Positions 18,455-27,616 of a DNA stretch of 64,000 nt are shown piece by piece. Every line of letters begins with the position of its first letter. Within the stretch, counting starts at the first letter, position 1. The stretch covers positions 95,709 to 159,708 of the forward strand of contig JACKPD010000003.1 in the NCBI GenBank assembly GCA_024233785.1, in the 5' to 3' direction. Below the pieces are notes generated by a model. That model searched no databases and was not told the DNA's origin. It saw nothing but the letters and a program-made list of their open reading frames with translations. Source of the stretch: Spirochaetales bacterium. Its GTDB lineage: Bacteria > Spirochaetota > Spirochaetia > CADAEX01. The position numbers were made by a program, and so were the translations under genes.

Positions 18455-19537
18455 ATGAAAAAATATTTTTTTTACTTAATCATATTTGCTGCTGTTTATT
18501 TTACAGGCTGTTCTGCGAAAACAGACTCCAGCGGGCAGGCAGGTGAAGAACCGGCAGGTAAAGGGTCAGCATCTTCATCCGAAGCAGTTAGCGGTAAAAT
18601 AAATATCGCGGTATTTATTCCCGGGGTAACAGCCGGAAGCCCTACATACGAAATGCTTGTTTCGGGTGTACAGCAGGCAGCTGATGAAAACAGGGAGACA
18701 GAGGTTCTTGTTATTGAAGCAGGATTCAACCAGGGGGAATGGGAAAACAAGCTGACAGCCCTGGCCGGAACAAAAAATTATAAATATATAATTACCTCAA
18801 ATCCCGCAATGCCTGAAATATGCAGCAGGGTTTCCAAAATCTATCCTGAACAGAAATTTATTGTGCTTGACGGATACCTGAAAGGAAATAACAATATCTA
18901 CACTTTTTTATATAACAGCTATGAGCAGGCATATCTTATAGGCGTGATGGGCGCGCTTGTGACAGGTTCAGATATGAAGGGGGCAGACAGAAATCTTAAA
19001 GTAGGCCTCATTGCCGGGCAGGAGTATCCAATGATGAATAATGTAATCAAACCGGGATTTGAGAAAGGACTTAAATCTGTCAACAGCGCAATAGAGATGG
19101 ATTTCAGAATAGTCGGAAACTGGTATGACGCATCAAAAGGGGCGGAACTCGCGGGGCAGATGTACAACTCTGGTATTGATGTAATTCTTGCCATTGCCGG
19201 CGGGGCAGGACAGGGAGTTCTATCAGCAGCTAAAGACAAGGGAAAGTATGTCCTGTGGTTTGACAATAACGGATATTCGCTTTCCGATGGACAGGTTGCG
19301 GGATGTTCCGCAATAAGACAGGATAAGGCTGCCTACGAAATCACAAAAAAAGCAGTTTCCGGAACACTTCCTTTCGGCTCTGCAGATATTGCCGGAGTTA
19401 AAGAAGGATATGTGTATTTTGTGGATGATGATCCTGCCTTTATCAAGATTGTGCCGGAAGAGCTGAGAGCAAAAATAAAGGAAACCGAAGAGATGATATC
19501 AAAAGGAGCTGTAAAGCTTGAAATGCCTCATTTCTGA
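18455..19537 (+). CDS. BMP/PnrA-family nucleoside-binding lipoprotein
   Basis: Substrate-binding component of a BMP-type ABC importer; family members in Treponema (PnrA/TmpC) and streptococci bind purine nucleosides. The 360-residue protein starts with a lipoprotein signal: a hydrophobic core and YFTGC, with C19 as the lipidated residue. The body shows a periplasmic-binding fold with two repeats (VFIPGVTAGSPTYEMLVSG, VGLIAGQEYPMMN, ILAIAGGAGQGVL). It is the first of four co-directional genes encoding a complete importer. Nucleoside specificity is inferred from the family. Confidence 0.9.
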   Translation: MKKYFFYLIIFAAVYFTGCSAKTDSSGQAGEEPAGKGSASSSEAVSGKINIAVFIPGVTAGSPTYEMLVSGVQQAADENRETEVLVIEAGFNQGEWENKLTALAGTKNYKYIITSNPAMPEICSRVSKIYPEQKFIVLDGYLKGNNNIYTFLYNSYEQAYLIGVMGALVTGSDMKGADRNLKVGLIAGQEYPMMNNVIKPGFEKGLKSVNSAIEMDFRIVGNWYDASKGAELAGQMYNSGIDVILAIAGGAGQGVLSAAKDKGKYVLWFDNNGYSLSDGQVAGCSAIRQDKAAYEITKKAVSGTLPFGSADIAGVKEGYVYFVDDDPAFIKIVPEELRAKIKETEEMISKGAVKLEMPHF

Positions 19538-19545
19538 AAAAGAAA

Positions 19546-21057
19546 ATGAATATATTACTGAAAACTGAAAAAATATCGAAAACTTTTCCAGGCAGCAATG
19601 TAATTGCCAACAGCGGAATTGACTTCGAACTTAAAGAAAACGAGATACATTCAATAGCCGGAGAAAACGGTTCAGGGAAATCAACCCTGATGCACATTCT
19701 CTCGGGGCTCCTGCCGCAGGACAGCGGTACTATCAGGTACAGGGGAGAGGCGGTGACTTTCCATTCCCCCCACGACGCGCTTAAAAAAGGGATTGGAATG
19801 GTTCACCAGCAGCCGGGGATAGTCCCCGGTTTTTCCATTCTCGACAATATAATTATAGGAAAAGAAGGGAAATGCTTTCAGAAAATTGACAGAAAAAAAG
19901 CAATCAATGAAATTGAATCCATAAACAGACAATTCGGCATTGAAATAGATATTTCCCGCAATCCAATCTCACCGGAATCCAGACAGCTTACAATACTTAT
20001 TTCTCTGATCTACAGAAAAGCTGAAGTGATAATATTTGATGAACCAACAGCATCCTTAAGCGATGCTGAATCACAGGATTTTTTCGGGATAATGAAGAAA
20101 TTAAAGGATAACGGGAAAACAATTATATTTATTACACATAAAATAGAAACAGCCCTGTCTGCTGCGGACAGGATTTCTGTCCTTTCAAAGGGAAAAATAA
20201 AAGGAACTTTTGATACAGACAAAACCGATATCGACAGTATCGCAGACCTCATAATAGGAAGCAGTTCAGGCAGTGTTCACGGAATAAGATCGGGAAAAAG
20301 AAACAGTGTCGGGGATATAAAAGTATTCGAGGCAAGAGATATTGTTCCGGGAAAAAGCAGTAATGATAAAAAAGGATTTAATTTTGCCGTACGGGAGGGG
20401 GAAATACTCTCATTTACCGGAATCAGGGAAAAAAATCTTGATATCATGGAAGACCTCTTAAGCGGTTTTATCCAGGTCCAAAGCGGCAGCTTTTTTTACA
20501 TGGGGAAAGAAATAAAAATTTCATCGACAAGAACCCTCAGGAAATCGGGGATAAAATACATCCCCTCAGACAGAATGGGAAGAGGAACAAGCCTTACAGG
20601 AACTGTCGAGAACAATCTGGCCTTTACAGATATCGACTCTTTCTCGGAAAACGGTTTTATCCGGAAAGAGAGGATACGGGACTTTTTCAACAGCGGAAGG
20701 GATTCTTTTGACATCAAAGCAATTTTCGGACAGCCGCTCTGGCAGCTTTCAGGCGGGAACATACAGAAAGTAATACTTTTCAGGGAAATGCATAAAGCTA
20801 AAAAGCTTCTTATATTTTGCGAGCCGTCCTGGAACCTCGATTTTCAGAGCAGGGAAATGATTTACAAAACAATCCTTGAATTGAGAAACAGGGGAACTTC
20901 CATAATCATGATTTCAACCGATATTGAAGAGATAATTGATCTTTCAGACAGGGCGGCTGTAATGCATGAGGGTAAAATTGCGGGGTTCCTTGAAGGCAAT
21001 GAGATAAACAGCTATAATATCGGAAGGCTGATCCTTGGAATGGCGGCAAGCCGCTAA
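19546..21057 (+). CDS. ABC importer ATPase with two nucleotide-binding domains
   Basis: Energises the nucleoside-type importer. It has 503 residues and two ABC domains. Domain 1 has Walker A GENGSGKST (39-47) and Walker B VIIFDEPTASL (161-171), but its signature region reads ISPESRQLTI in place of LSGGQ. Domain 2 (about 258-503) lacks a recognisable Walker A, keeps signature LSGGN (401-405), and has a changed Walker B (LLIFCEPSWNLD, with Cys before Glu). Paired degenerate sites are common in this RbsA/YufO type. It begins eight bases after the lipoprotein gene. Confidence 0.92.
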   Translation: MNILLKTEKISKTFPGSNVIANSGIDFELKENEIHSIAGENGSGKSTLMHILSGLLPQDSGTIRYRGEAVTFHSPHDALKKGIGMVHQQPGIVPGFSILDNIIIGKEGKCFQKIDRKKAINEIESINRQFGIEIDISRNPISPESRQLTILISLIYRKAEVIIFDEPTASLSDAESQDFFGIMKKLKDNGKTIIFITHKIETALSAADRISVLSKGKIKGTFDTDKTDIDSIADLIIGSSSGSVHGIRSGKRNSVGDIKVFEARDIVPGKSSNDKKGFNFAVREGEILSFTGIREKNLDIMEDLLSGFIQVQSGSFFYMGKEIKISSTRTLRKSGIKYIPSDRMGRGTSLTGTVENNLAFTDIDSFSENGFIRKERIRDFFNSGRDSFDIKAIFGQPLWQLSGGNIQKVILFREMHKAKKLLIFCEPSWNLDFQSREMIYKTILELRNRGTSIIMISTDIEEIIDLSDRAAVMHEGKIAGFLEGNEINSYNIGRLILGMAASR

Positions 21058-21058
21058 C

Positions 21059-22120
21059 ATGGAGAATTTATTGCATCCACAGAAAAAATCCAGTATAAAA
21101 TGGCCTGATATATTAAGCCCTTTGATAACCCCGGCAGCTGCTTTTATCAGCCTGGTACTCATAATCACTGCAGTAAGCAGTAATCCTTTAAACACCTTAT
21201 ATATCTTCCTGACATCACCGATTTCCAATAATTTCTATCTCGGAAACATGCTTAATTACGCGGGGCTGCTGATAATTTCAGCCTCCGGCATATCGCTTGT
21301 TTTCAAGGCAGGGATGTTCAACCTTGGAGGAGAGGGGCAGATATACTCCGGCGTTTTCACTGCAACCGCGGTTTCCATAGCGCTTTCCTCATATAGTCCT
21401 TTTCTGGCAATCGCAGGGGCAATCACGGCAGGCTCCCTTACAGGGGCTGCAATGGGAACTGTTTCAGGCTATCTGAAGATGAAATGGAATACAAATGATC
21501 TTATAACCTCATTTCTCCTCTCTGCCGCTGTAATTCACATTGTTAATTACCTGATAACAGGCCCAATGGGAGATCCTGCTAGCTATCTCATAACAACCAG
21601 GGAAATACCCCAGGCGCTGCGGCTTAAACAGTTCCTCCCCCCTTCAAAACTTAACATCAGTTTTATAGCGGCAATAATAATTGCGGTAATTTATTATATC
21701 TATCTTTACAGGACAGCAAGCGGACTCAAACTCAGGACAAGCGGCAAAAGCAGGCTTTTTGCAATCTACAGCGGAGTAAGAACAGAGTATTTTGTTACAA
21801 TCCCGTTTCTTGTAAGCGGGCTTTTAAACGGATTAACAGGAAGTTTCGCCTCCCTTGGAACATATTATATGTGCGCGTATAACTGCACCGGAGGAGTCGG
21901 ATGGAGCGCTATCGCAGTGTCGCTGATCGGACGCAATCATCCCCTGCTTATAATACCTGCAGCATTATTCATATCCTGGATGGAAAGCGGACTTTCAGGT
22001 ATTGTCCTTTATTCCGGTTTCCCGTTTGAGCTCAGCCCGATACTTCAGGCATTTGTTTTTTTCTTTATTACTGCCAAATTTTTTAAAAAAGAGGGCTACG
22101 GTGATAGAAGACATTTTTAA
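21059..22120 (+). CDS. ABC transporter permease, nucleoside type (subunit 1)
   Basis: Integral membrane subunit of 353 residues and about nine to ten spans, of the BPD_transp_2 (branched-chain/sugar/nucleoside) family. The family motif near FNLGGEGQIYSGVF (about 90-103) is clear. I chose ATG 21059, one base after the ATPase stop; an in-frame TTG at 21035 is possible. Its 3' end overlaps the next permease by 20 bases, so the two are translationally coupled. Confidence 0.9.
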   Translation: MENLLHPQKKSSIKWPDILSPLITPAAAFISLVLIITAVSSNPLNTLYIFLTSPISNNFYLGNMLNYAGLLIISASGISLVFKAGMFNLGGEGQIYSGVFTATAVSIALSSYSPFLAIAGAITAGSLTGAAMGTVSGYLKMKWNTNDLITSFLLSAAVIHIVNYLITGPMGDPASYLITTREIPQALRLKQFLPPSKLNISFIAAIIIAVIYYIYLYRTASGLKLRTSGKSRLFAIYSGVRTEYFVTIPFLVSGLLNGLTGSFASLGTYYMCAYNCTGGVGWSAIAVSLIGRNHPLLIIPAALFISWMESGLSGIVLYSGFPFELSPILQAFVFFFITAKFFKKEGYGDRRHF

Positions 22121-22922
22121 AACAGCAACACCATATATTCTTGCCTCTATCGGCGGCCTGTTTACAGAACTGTGCGGGTCACTCAACATAGCACTTGAAG
22201 GGCAGATCCTTATCGGGGCTTTCTGGGCAATCGTAGTTTCAAACATGACAGGCAGCATTGTTCTGGGACTGCTGGCAGCGGTTGCCGCCTCATCTCTCCT
22301 TGCTCTAATAACAGCGTTATTCTCTTTCCGCTTCAGGGCAAACATATTCATATCCGGACTTGCGGCAAACCTGCTTGCTTACGGCCTTGTTACAGTATTT
22401 TCAACAATCCTGGTAAAAGGGGGCGGCGTGATCCGCGCTGAAACCGCGATTCAGGGAAGCTCATATTTTTTTACAGTGTTCGCCCTGCTGCTCCTGCCGC
22501 TATCCTGGTATGTCATAAATTATACCCCTTACGGGATGAGATGCCGTGTTGCCGGGCTTTCCGAAGCAGTCCTTTATTACAGGGGCATCAGCCCGGATTT
22601 CTACCGTTATACGGCTCTTTTAATCTCAGGTGTCCTCTGCGGAATCGCAGGAGCTTCCCTTGCCGCAAGGATAGGCGCATTTGTCCCCAATATATCATCC
22701 GGACGAGGGTGGATTGCGCTGGTAGCAATCTATCTCGGATACAGAAAGCCGCAATGGGTTTTTTTAAGCTGTATTCTTTTTGCTTCAGCCGAAAGCCTTG
22801 CAAACTGGACACAGGGGTTTATCGGGATGCCGGCAACTGTAATACTTGCACTGCCGTATCTCATAACTCTGTCTGTGCTTACAATAGTCTCTGCTGTAAG
22901 AAAAAAAACTGAACAGCGGTAA
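22101..22922 (+). CDS. ABC transporter permease, nucleoside type (subunit 2)
   Basis: Second permease of the importer, 273 residues with about eight spans. NIALEGQILIGAFWA near residue 29 matches the EGQ motif of the family. The frame is open about 33 codons further upstream, but that part lies inside the first permease gene. GTG 22101 has GAGGG seven bases before it, and the protein then begins at the expected point (IEDIFKTATPYILASIGGLF). Binding protein, ATPase and two permeases together make a complete BMP-type system. Confidence 0.88.
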   Translation: MIEDIFKTATPYILASIGGLFTELCGSLNIALEGQILIGAFWAIVVSNMTGSIVLGLLAAVAASSLLALITALFSFRFRANIFISGLAANLLAYGLVTVFSTILVKGGGVIRAETAIQGSSYFFTVFALLLLPLSWYVINYTPYGMRCRVAGLSEAVLYYRGISPDFYRYTALLISGVLCGIAGASLAARIGAFVPNISSGRGWIALVAIYLGYRKPQWVFLSCILFASAESLANWTQGFIGMPATVILALPYLITLSVLTIVSAVRKKTEQR

Positions 22923-22939
22923 AGCAGAAAATTAAAATT

Positions 22940-23989
22940 TCAATCCTCGACCGGATAACGGGCAATCCTGCCATCAGGGCATTTTATATCGTAGAATCCA
23001 TCTTCCATTTTTACAATTGAAGACGTCTCAAGCGGTGCTTTGCCGATGCCGTCCGGCAGGTCAACAGCAAACAGGGGAAGAGAGAGGGCCGACATCTTTT
23101 CCCTTAATGACCGCATCAGGTTAAGCCCGTCATCAAGCGGAGCCCTTAAATGGGAAGTCCCGGAAGCAAGGTCTCCCTGAAAAAGGTAATAAGGCTTTAC
23201 AGAAATTGAAACAAGGGAATAAAAAAGGGCTTCAAGAACATCTGCTGTATTATTTATTCCCCGGAGAAGAACAGTCTGGTTAAAAACAGGAATACCTGAT
23301 TTTACAAAAAAATCCACAGCCGCGCTGCTTTGGGCTGTGATTTCCCTCGGGTGATTAAACTGCGTAAATATATAAAGAGGGCGGTATTTTGAGAGCATTT
23401 GGGCAAGAGCGGCATTGACCCGCGAAGGATAAACAACAGGCACCCTTGTCCCTATCCTGATTACAATCCCCCTGCCGGCTGTTCTTATTCTGCGGCATAT
23501 ATGCTCAAGAAAATCATCTTCAAGCATAAGGGGGTCCCCTCCGGAGATTAAAACCTCCCGGATCTGCTTATTTTCCCCTATATACCTTGTCAGGCTCTCT
23601 ACATCTCCTTCATCCGCGTCCCTGAATCCATTTTCCCCGAGATACCGCCTGAAACAATGCCTGCAGTATAAGGGACACCTGCCGGATGCCAGAAAAAGCA
23701 CCCTGTCGGGATACCTGTGAATTATTTTATCATGTGGGGAAAATTTTTTCTCGCACAGAGGATCCGTTTTTTCATATTCCGCAATATCAAGCTCTCTTTT
23801 ATCAGGAATAAACTGCATCCTCAGCGGATCATTTTTCTCTTTTCCGGAAATACCCGCGTAATATGCTGTTGTCCCTATCCTGTGCAGTTTATCCATATTC
23901 TTTTCGATAAATTCTGTTTCATCCCTGTCGAAAAGCCCTCTTTCTTTCATACTGCCGCAGCCCAGCAGCATATCGGCTCCGTTCGCCAT
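22940..23989 (-). CDS. KamA-family radical SAM protein (lysine 2,3-aminomutase-like)
   Basis: 349 residues. The radical SAM cluster motif is C105-x3-C109-x2-C112 in RCPLYCRHCFRR. A SAM-binding LISGGDPLML block follows at 146-155. IFTQFNHPREIT and PDGIGKAP with K316, the expected PLP lysine, match lysine 2,3-aminomutase and EpmB. Relatives either rearrange free lysine or make beta-lysine for EF-P; neither EF-P nor EpmA is in view, so the substrate is undetermined. It is shorter than clostridial KamA (about 415). A GGAAGGG ribosome binding site precedes ATG 23989. Confidence 0.85.
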   Translation of the reverse strand: MANGADMLLGCGSMKERGLFDRDETEFIEKNMDKLHRIGTTAYYAGISGKEKNDPLRMQFIPDKRELDIAEYEKTDPLCEKKFSPHDKIIHRYPDRVLFLASGRCPLYCRHCFRRYLGENGFRDADEGDVESLTRYIGENKQIREVLISGGDPLMLEDDFLEHICRRIRTAGRGIVIRIGTRVPVVYPSRVNAALAQMLSKYRPLYIFTQFNHPREITAQSSAAVDFFVKSGIPVFNQTVLLRGINNTADVLEALFYSLVSISVKPYYLFQGDLASGTSHLRAPLDDGLNLMRSLREKMSALSLPLFAVDLPDGIGKAPLETSSIVKMEDGFYDIKCPDGRIARYPVED

Positions 23990-24182
23990 TTTTCCCTTCC
24001 ATAAGTTTAATTTTAAAATTTTCTATAATAATTGAATCAGCTTTAAATATTAGCCTGTACTATATTTATACTTATCAGCGAATTATATACATGTTTCTAT
24101 GTCTGTTAAAGTGCCGGCGGTAAGGCCCTTTTGCTGCACTCCTGTGACGGTATAAAAATATTTAAAAAATACGGAGTTAAAA

Positions 24183-25058
24183 ATGAGAAAAAATGACCTT
24201 ACCGCTATGCTTGTCTCCTACAGGAGCGGGAACATGGCAAGAAAAATCGTACTGGAAGCAATCTGCCTTTTTGTCTATAAATACCCGGGCAGGATTTACA
24301 ACTGGAAAGAGGATGACTGCAGCGATTTTTTCAGCTATTTTTATCCAAAAATTGAAAGAATGATTGATTCATTCCAGATCAGGGATGTTCCCTTCGAGGT
24401 ATATCTCGTTAAAACAATTAAACTCCAGATTAAGACATTCGCGGCAAGAAAGACAGCGGAAGAAGTATCTATCAAAATTCTGAAAAACAAGGAGCTGTGG
24501 CCTTATGAAAAAATTATAAACTCATCCGCAGCCGGCAATGATTCAGTATGTGAACCACCATCCTGCCCCTTTGCTGATTTTTTTCAGGACATACTTGCAA
24601 GGGACCTGTCCGGCATCAACAGGGAAAACACGTTAAAGAAAAGGCTTTTGATGCTTGCGCTTAAAAGCATGCACTGCAGCGCGGAAAATGAAATATTCCG
24701 TATATCGGACATGCTTGACTGCGACCGCAAATGGCTTTCTGACGCCTTCTGGCAGCTTGAAGAAAAAAGGTCGGAAAAGAAAAATAAAAAAGTCTTCCTC
24801 CAGAACAGGCGGAACAGGCATTTCTGCAGGCTTTGCCTGCTGCATGAAAGCTTTCACTCATCCTTAAGCTTTGAAGAAAAGGAACAGCTTTATTTAAAAA
24901 TAGCAAAGGAAAAATCAAGCATAGACAGTATTACAAAAAAAATTGATATGATAACTGATGAGCCGACACATCAGGATATTGCCGAGGTGATGAAAATTCC
25001 TAAAGGCTCTGTGGACTCGGGTCTTTATTATCTGAAATTATATCTGGAAAATTACTGA
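24183..25058 (+). CDS. Divergent sigma-factor-like protein
   Basis: No confident family name. The 291-residue protein has an N-terminal block resembling sigma-70 region 2 (aromatic- and acid-rich, with FVYKYPGRIYNWKEDDCSDF near 34-53 and FEVYLVKTIKLQIKTFAARK near 75-94). Its C-terminal block reads like a region 4 helix-turn-helix, THQDIAEVMKIPKGSVDSGL near 262-281. The middle is Cys-rich (FCRLCLLHESF). It begins with GGAG eight bases upstream and is followed after 23 bases by rdgB and then pepF. A divergent ECF-like sigma factor is plausible; another nucleic-acid-binding regulator is the alternative. Confidence 0.5.
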   Translation: MRKNDLTAMLVSYRSGNMARKIVLEAICLFVYKYPGRIYNWKEDDCSDFFSYFYPKIERMIDSFQIRDVPFEVYLVKTIKLQIKTFAARKTAEEVSIKILKNKELWPYEKIINSSAAGNDSVCEPPSCPFADFFQDILARDLSGINRENTLKKRLLMLALKSMHCSAENEIFRISDMLDCDRKWLSDAFWQLEEKRSEKKNKKVFLQNRRNRHFCRLCLLHESFHSSLSFEEKEQLYLKIAKEKSSIDSITKKIDMITDEPTHQDIAEVMKIPKGSVDSGLYYLKLYLENY

Positions 25059-25081
25059 TATTTTTTTTATATTAAAAAGAT

Positions 25082-25681
25082 ATGAAAATACTTCTCGCAT
25101 CATCCAATAAAAACAAGGCAGTTGAGCTGACTCCGGTAATGCCGGGCCATACAATTCTGCTTCCAGGTGAAATAGGGATAAAATTTGATTTTGAGGAAAC
25201 AGGCCTTACTTTCCTCGACAATGCACTGGGAAAGGCAAAAGCATTATTCACGCAGACAAAGACACCTGTAATCGGAGAGGATTCAGGTCTCTGCATCCCC
25301 GCACTCGGAGGGGAGCCTGGAATATATTCCGCCCGCTACGGATCTGACGGTACAAACAAGCTTGGGGATAAGGAAAGGAACTCTTATCTTCTCGAAAAAA
25401 TGAAAAATATTTCCGACAGAAGGGCTTATTTTGTCTGCTCAATGGTATTAGTCCTTGACTGTGAACGGTTCTACGTCTGCCAGGAAACAGTAAAAGGTGA
25501 GATAACAAGAGAACCGCGCGGAGACGGCGGGTTCGGATATGATCCGCTTTTTTTCATCACAGAATACGGGAAAACCGCAGCTGAACTTACAGCCGGAGAG
25601 AAGAATACTGTTTCCCACAGGGGAAGGGCCGGAAGGGCAATGGCAAAACTGATAAAAAGCCTTGAGGAGTTGAAATTATAA
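25082..25681 (+). CDS. rdgB: XTP/dITP pyrophosphatase (RdgB/HAM1 family)
   Basis: Hydrolyses non-canonical purine triphosphates (ITP, dITP, XTP) to keep them out of nucleic acids. The 199 residues open with the nucleotide-binding ILLASSNKNKAVEL, carry the catalytic GEDSGLCIPALGG-PGIYSARY block (about 64-84) and GGFGYDPLFF near 150, and end with the conserved KNTVSHRGRA. The stop codon overlaps the pepF start by one base (TAATG), so the two genes are coupled. Confidence 0.95.
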   Translation: MKILLASSNKNKAVELTPVMPGHTILLPGEIGIKFDFEETGLTFLDNALGKAKALFTQTKTPVIGEDSGLCIPALGGEPGIYSARYGSDGTNKLGDKERNSYLLEKMKNISDRRAYFVCSMVLVLDCERFYVCQETVKGEITREPRGDGGFGYDPLFFITEYGKTAAELTAGEKNTVSHRGRAGRAMAKLIKSLEELKL

Positions 25682-27480
25682 TGAAAAAACAGATACCAGA
25701 GAGAAAAGATGTAAAACCTTCAGACTGCTGGAACCTTGAGAAACTCTATAAAAATGATGAAGAATGGGAAAAAGGGCTTGCCGAATTTAACAGCCTTGTG
25801 AAAGAGGCCCCTTCCTATAAAAATACACTTGCGGTTTCGGCTGAAAACTTGGAAAAATGCCTCACCTACCTGAACAGACTCGGAATTTTAGAGGAAAAAA
25901 TAGGCTACTATGCGCAGCTCAAACAAAGCGAAGACGGAAGCGACAGTAAAAATCAGGAAAGATTTTCCAGATTTATGACAGCAGCCGCAAATGCGGAGAC
26001 AGAAACCAGCTTCATAACACCGGAAATAACATCAATTCCGGATGCGGTAATGAGTGAATTTCTGGAAGATGAAAAAATAAAACCCTTTTCAATATTCCTT
26101 GAAAAACTGCTGCGTTTCAAACCGCATATTCTCTCCGACAGCGAAGAAAAGCTGCTTGCGCTGCAGACAGAAGCAAAACAGACTGCCAAAAAAGCTTTTT
26201 CCGCGCTGACAGACGTTGATATGGACTTCGGTTTTGTAGAAACCAGGGAAGGGGAAAAACCTCTTTCACAGTCAACATTTTCGACATTCCTGATTGACCC
26301 GGACAGGGAGACAAGAAAAAAGGCATATGAAAAATTCTACAGTATGTACGACAGCCACAAGAACACACTTGCCTCATTATACTCAGGGAGCATTCATTTT
26401 GATGTCTACGGAGCAAGGGTAAGAAAATATAAATCCTGCAGGAGCGCATCACTTTTTCCGGACAAGGTGCCTGAAACTGTTTATGACAGCCTTGTAAAGT
26501 CTGTCAGGGAGAACCTCGGCAAACTCCACAGTTATTACAGATTCAGAAAAGAGGCCCTAAAACTCGACAAGCTGCGCCTCTACGATGTATATGTGCCACT
26601 GATCAGCGAGATAAAAGTAAAGCATACCTACAGGGAAGCTGTTGAAAAAGTAATAGCCTCACTTGAGATACTCGGGGAAGAGTACACTTCTACACTTAAA
26701 AACGGCCTGTTAAACGGATGGGTGGACAGATACGAGAACAAGGGGAAGCGTTCAGGAGCATTCTCGGCAGGCTCATTCAAGGGAGACCCCTACATCCTCA
26801 TAAACTACAAGGAAGATGTGCTGCGCGATGTATTTACACTGGCGCATGAGGGGGGACATTCCATGCACTCCTGGTACAGCGCCAGGAACAACCCGTTTCA
26901 GCACTACAGCTACACAATATTTGAGGCAGAGGTGGCATCGACTTTCAACGAGCAGCTCCTGGCCGCATATATGCTTGGCAACACTGACGACAGCAGAATG
27001 AAGGCATACCTTTTAAGCAAACAGATAGATGATATAATCGCGACAATATTCAGGCAGACAATGTTCGCGGAATTTGAGCATAAAACCCATGAGATGGCTG
27101 AGAAAGGTATACCTCTCACGACAGATTCACTCAGGAATGAGTATAAAAAACTTCTTACCGATTATTTCGGTCCTGATATGGAATTTGAGACAAACAGTGA
27201 TCTTGAGGGACTGCGCATCCCCCACTTTTACAGGGCATTTTATGTCTACAAATACGCTACAGGCCTCTCTGCCGCCATCGCGCTTTCAGAGCGTGTCTTA
27301 AAGGGAGGTGAAAAAGAAAAGAACGATTACCTCTCTTTCCTTAAATCGGGAGGCTCAAGATATCCGCTTGAATCGCTAAAACTCGCGGGTGTCGATATGG
27401 AATCGAAGGAGCCGGTAAACGCCGCGCTCGGGAAGTTCGCTGTAATGCTTGAAGGGCTTAAGGAAATTAAAACTTTTTGA
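25681..27480 (+). CDS. pepF: Oligoendopeptidase F (M3B metallopeptidase)
   Basis: Cytoplasmic zinc peptidase that trims oligopeptides. At 599 residues it is normal length for PepF. The zinc motif HEGGH occupies residues 389-393 (LAHEGGHSMHSW), and the third ligand lies in the downstream EAEVASTFNEQL glutamate region. It overlaps rdgB by one base. A second M3 enzyme is encoded at 46081; the two are clearly diverged. No signal peptide is present. Confidence 0.95.
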   Translation: MKKQIPERKDVKPSDCWNLEKLYKNDEEWEKGLAEFNSLVKEAPSYKNTLAVSAENLEKCLTYLNRLGILEEKIGYYAQLKQSEDGSDSKNQERFSRFMTAAANAETETSFITPEITSIPDAVMSEFLEDEKIKPFSIFLEKLLRFKPHILSDSEEKLLALQTEAKQTAKKAFSALTDVDMDFGFVETREGEKPLSQSTFSTFLIDPDRETRKKAYEKFYSMYDSHKNTLASLYSGSIHFDVYGARVRKYKSCRSASLFPDKVPETVYDSLVKSVRENLGKLHSYYRFRKEALKLDKLRLYDVYVPLISEIKVKHTYREAVEKVIASLEILGEEYTSTLKNGLLNGWVDRYENKGKRSGAFSAGSFKGDPYILINYKEDVLRDVFTLAHEGGHSMHSWYSARNNPFQHYSYTIFEAEVASTFNEQLLAAYMLGNTDDSRMKAYLLSKQIDDIIATIFRQTMFAEFEHKTHEMAEKGIPLTTDSLRNEYKKLLTDYFGPDMEFETNSDLEGLRIPHFYRAFYVYKYATGLSAAIALSERVLKGGEKEKNDYLSFLKSGGSRYPLESLKLAGVDMESKEPVNAALGKFAVMLEGLKEIKTF

Positions 27481-27491
27481 ATTAAAGGATA

Positions 27492-27520
27492 TTGACAATA
27501 TTTTTGCTGATAGATAAAAT
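27492..27520 (+). promoter_or_regulatory. Promoter of tRNA-Leu
   Basis: TTGACA (27492-27497) and TAAAAT (27515-27520) are separated by 17 bases, and the predicted transcription start is about six bases before the mature tRNA 5' end. It is close to the sigma-70 consensus. It begins 11 bases after the pepF stop, so the tRNA has its own promoter. Confidence 0.82.
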
Positions 27521-27532
27521 GCAATCCGAAAT

Positions 27533-27616
27533 GCGGCGATGGTGAAATTGGTAGACACGCTAGCTTGAGGGGCTAGTGGGGGTTCCCTCGTGAAGGTTCA
27601 AGTCCTTTTCGCCGCA
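27533..27616 (+). tRNA. trnL: tRNA-Leu (anticodon GAG)
   Basis: 84-nt class II tRNA. The acceptor is GCGGCGA/TCGCCGC, the anticodon loop TTGAGGG gives GAG, there is a long variable arm (TGGGGGTTCCCTCGT region), and the T-arm is GGTTCAAGTCC. CCA is not encoded. A strong terminator follows at 27619. The 3' part from the T loop onward, with the terminator, is duplicated exactly 200 bp downstream. Confidence 0.95.

Noticed and set aside
22002..22100. N-terminal extension of the second nucleoside permease
   Set aside because: It would overlap the first permease by over 100 bases, while GTG 22101 has a good ribosome binding site and gives a normal permease start.
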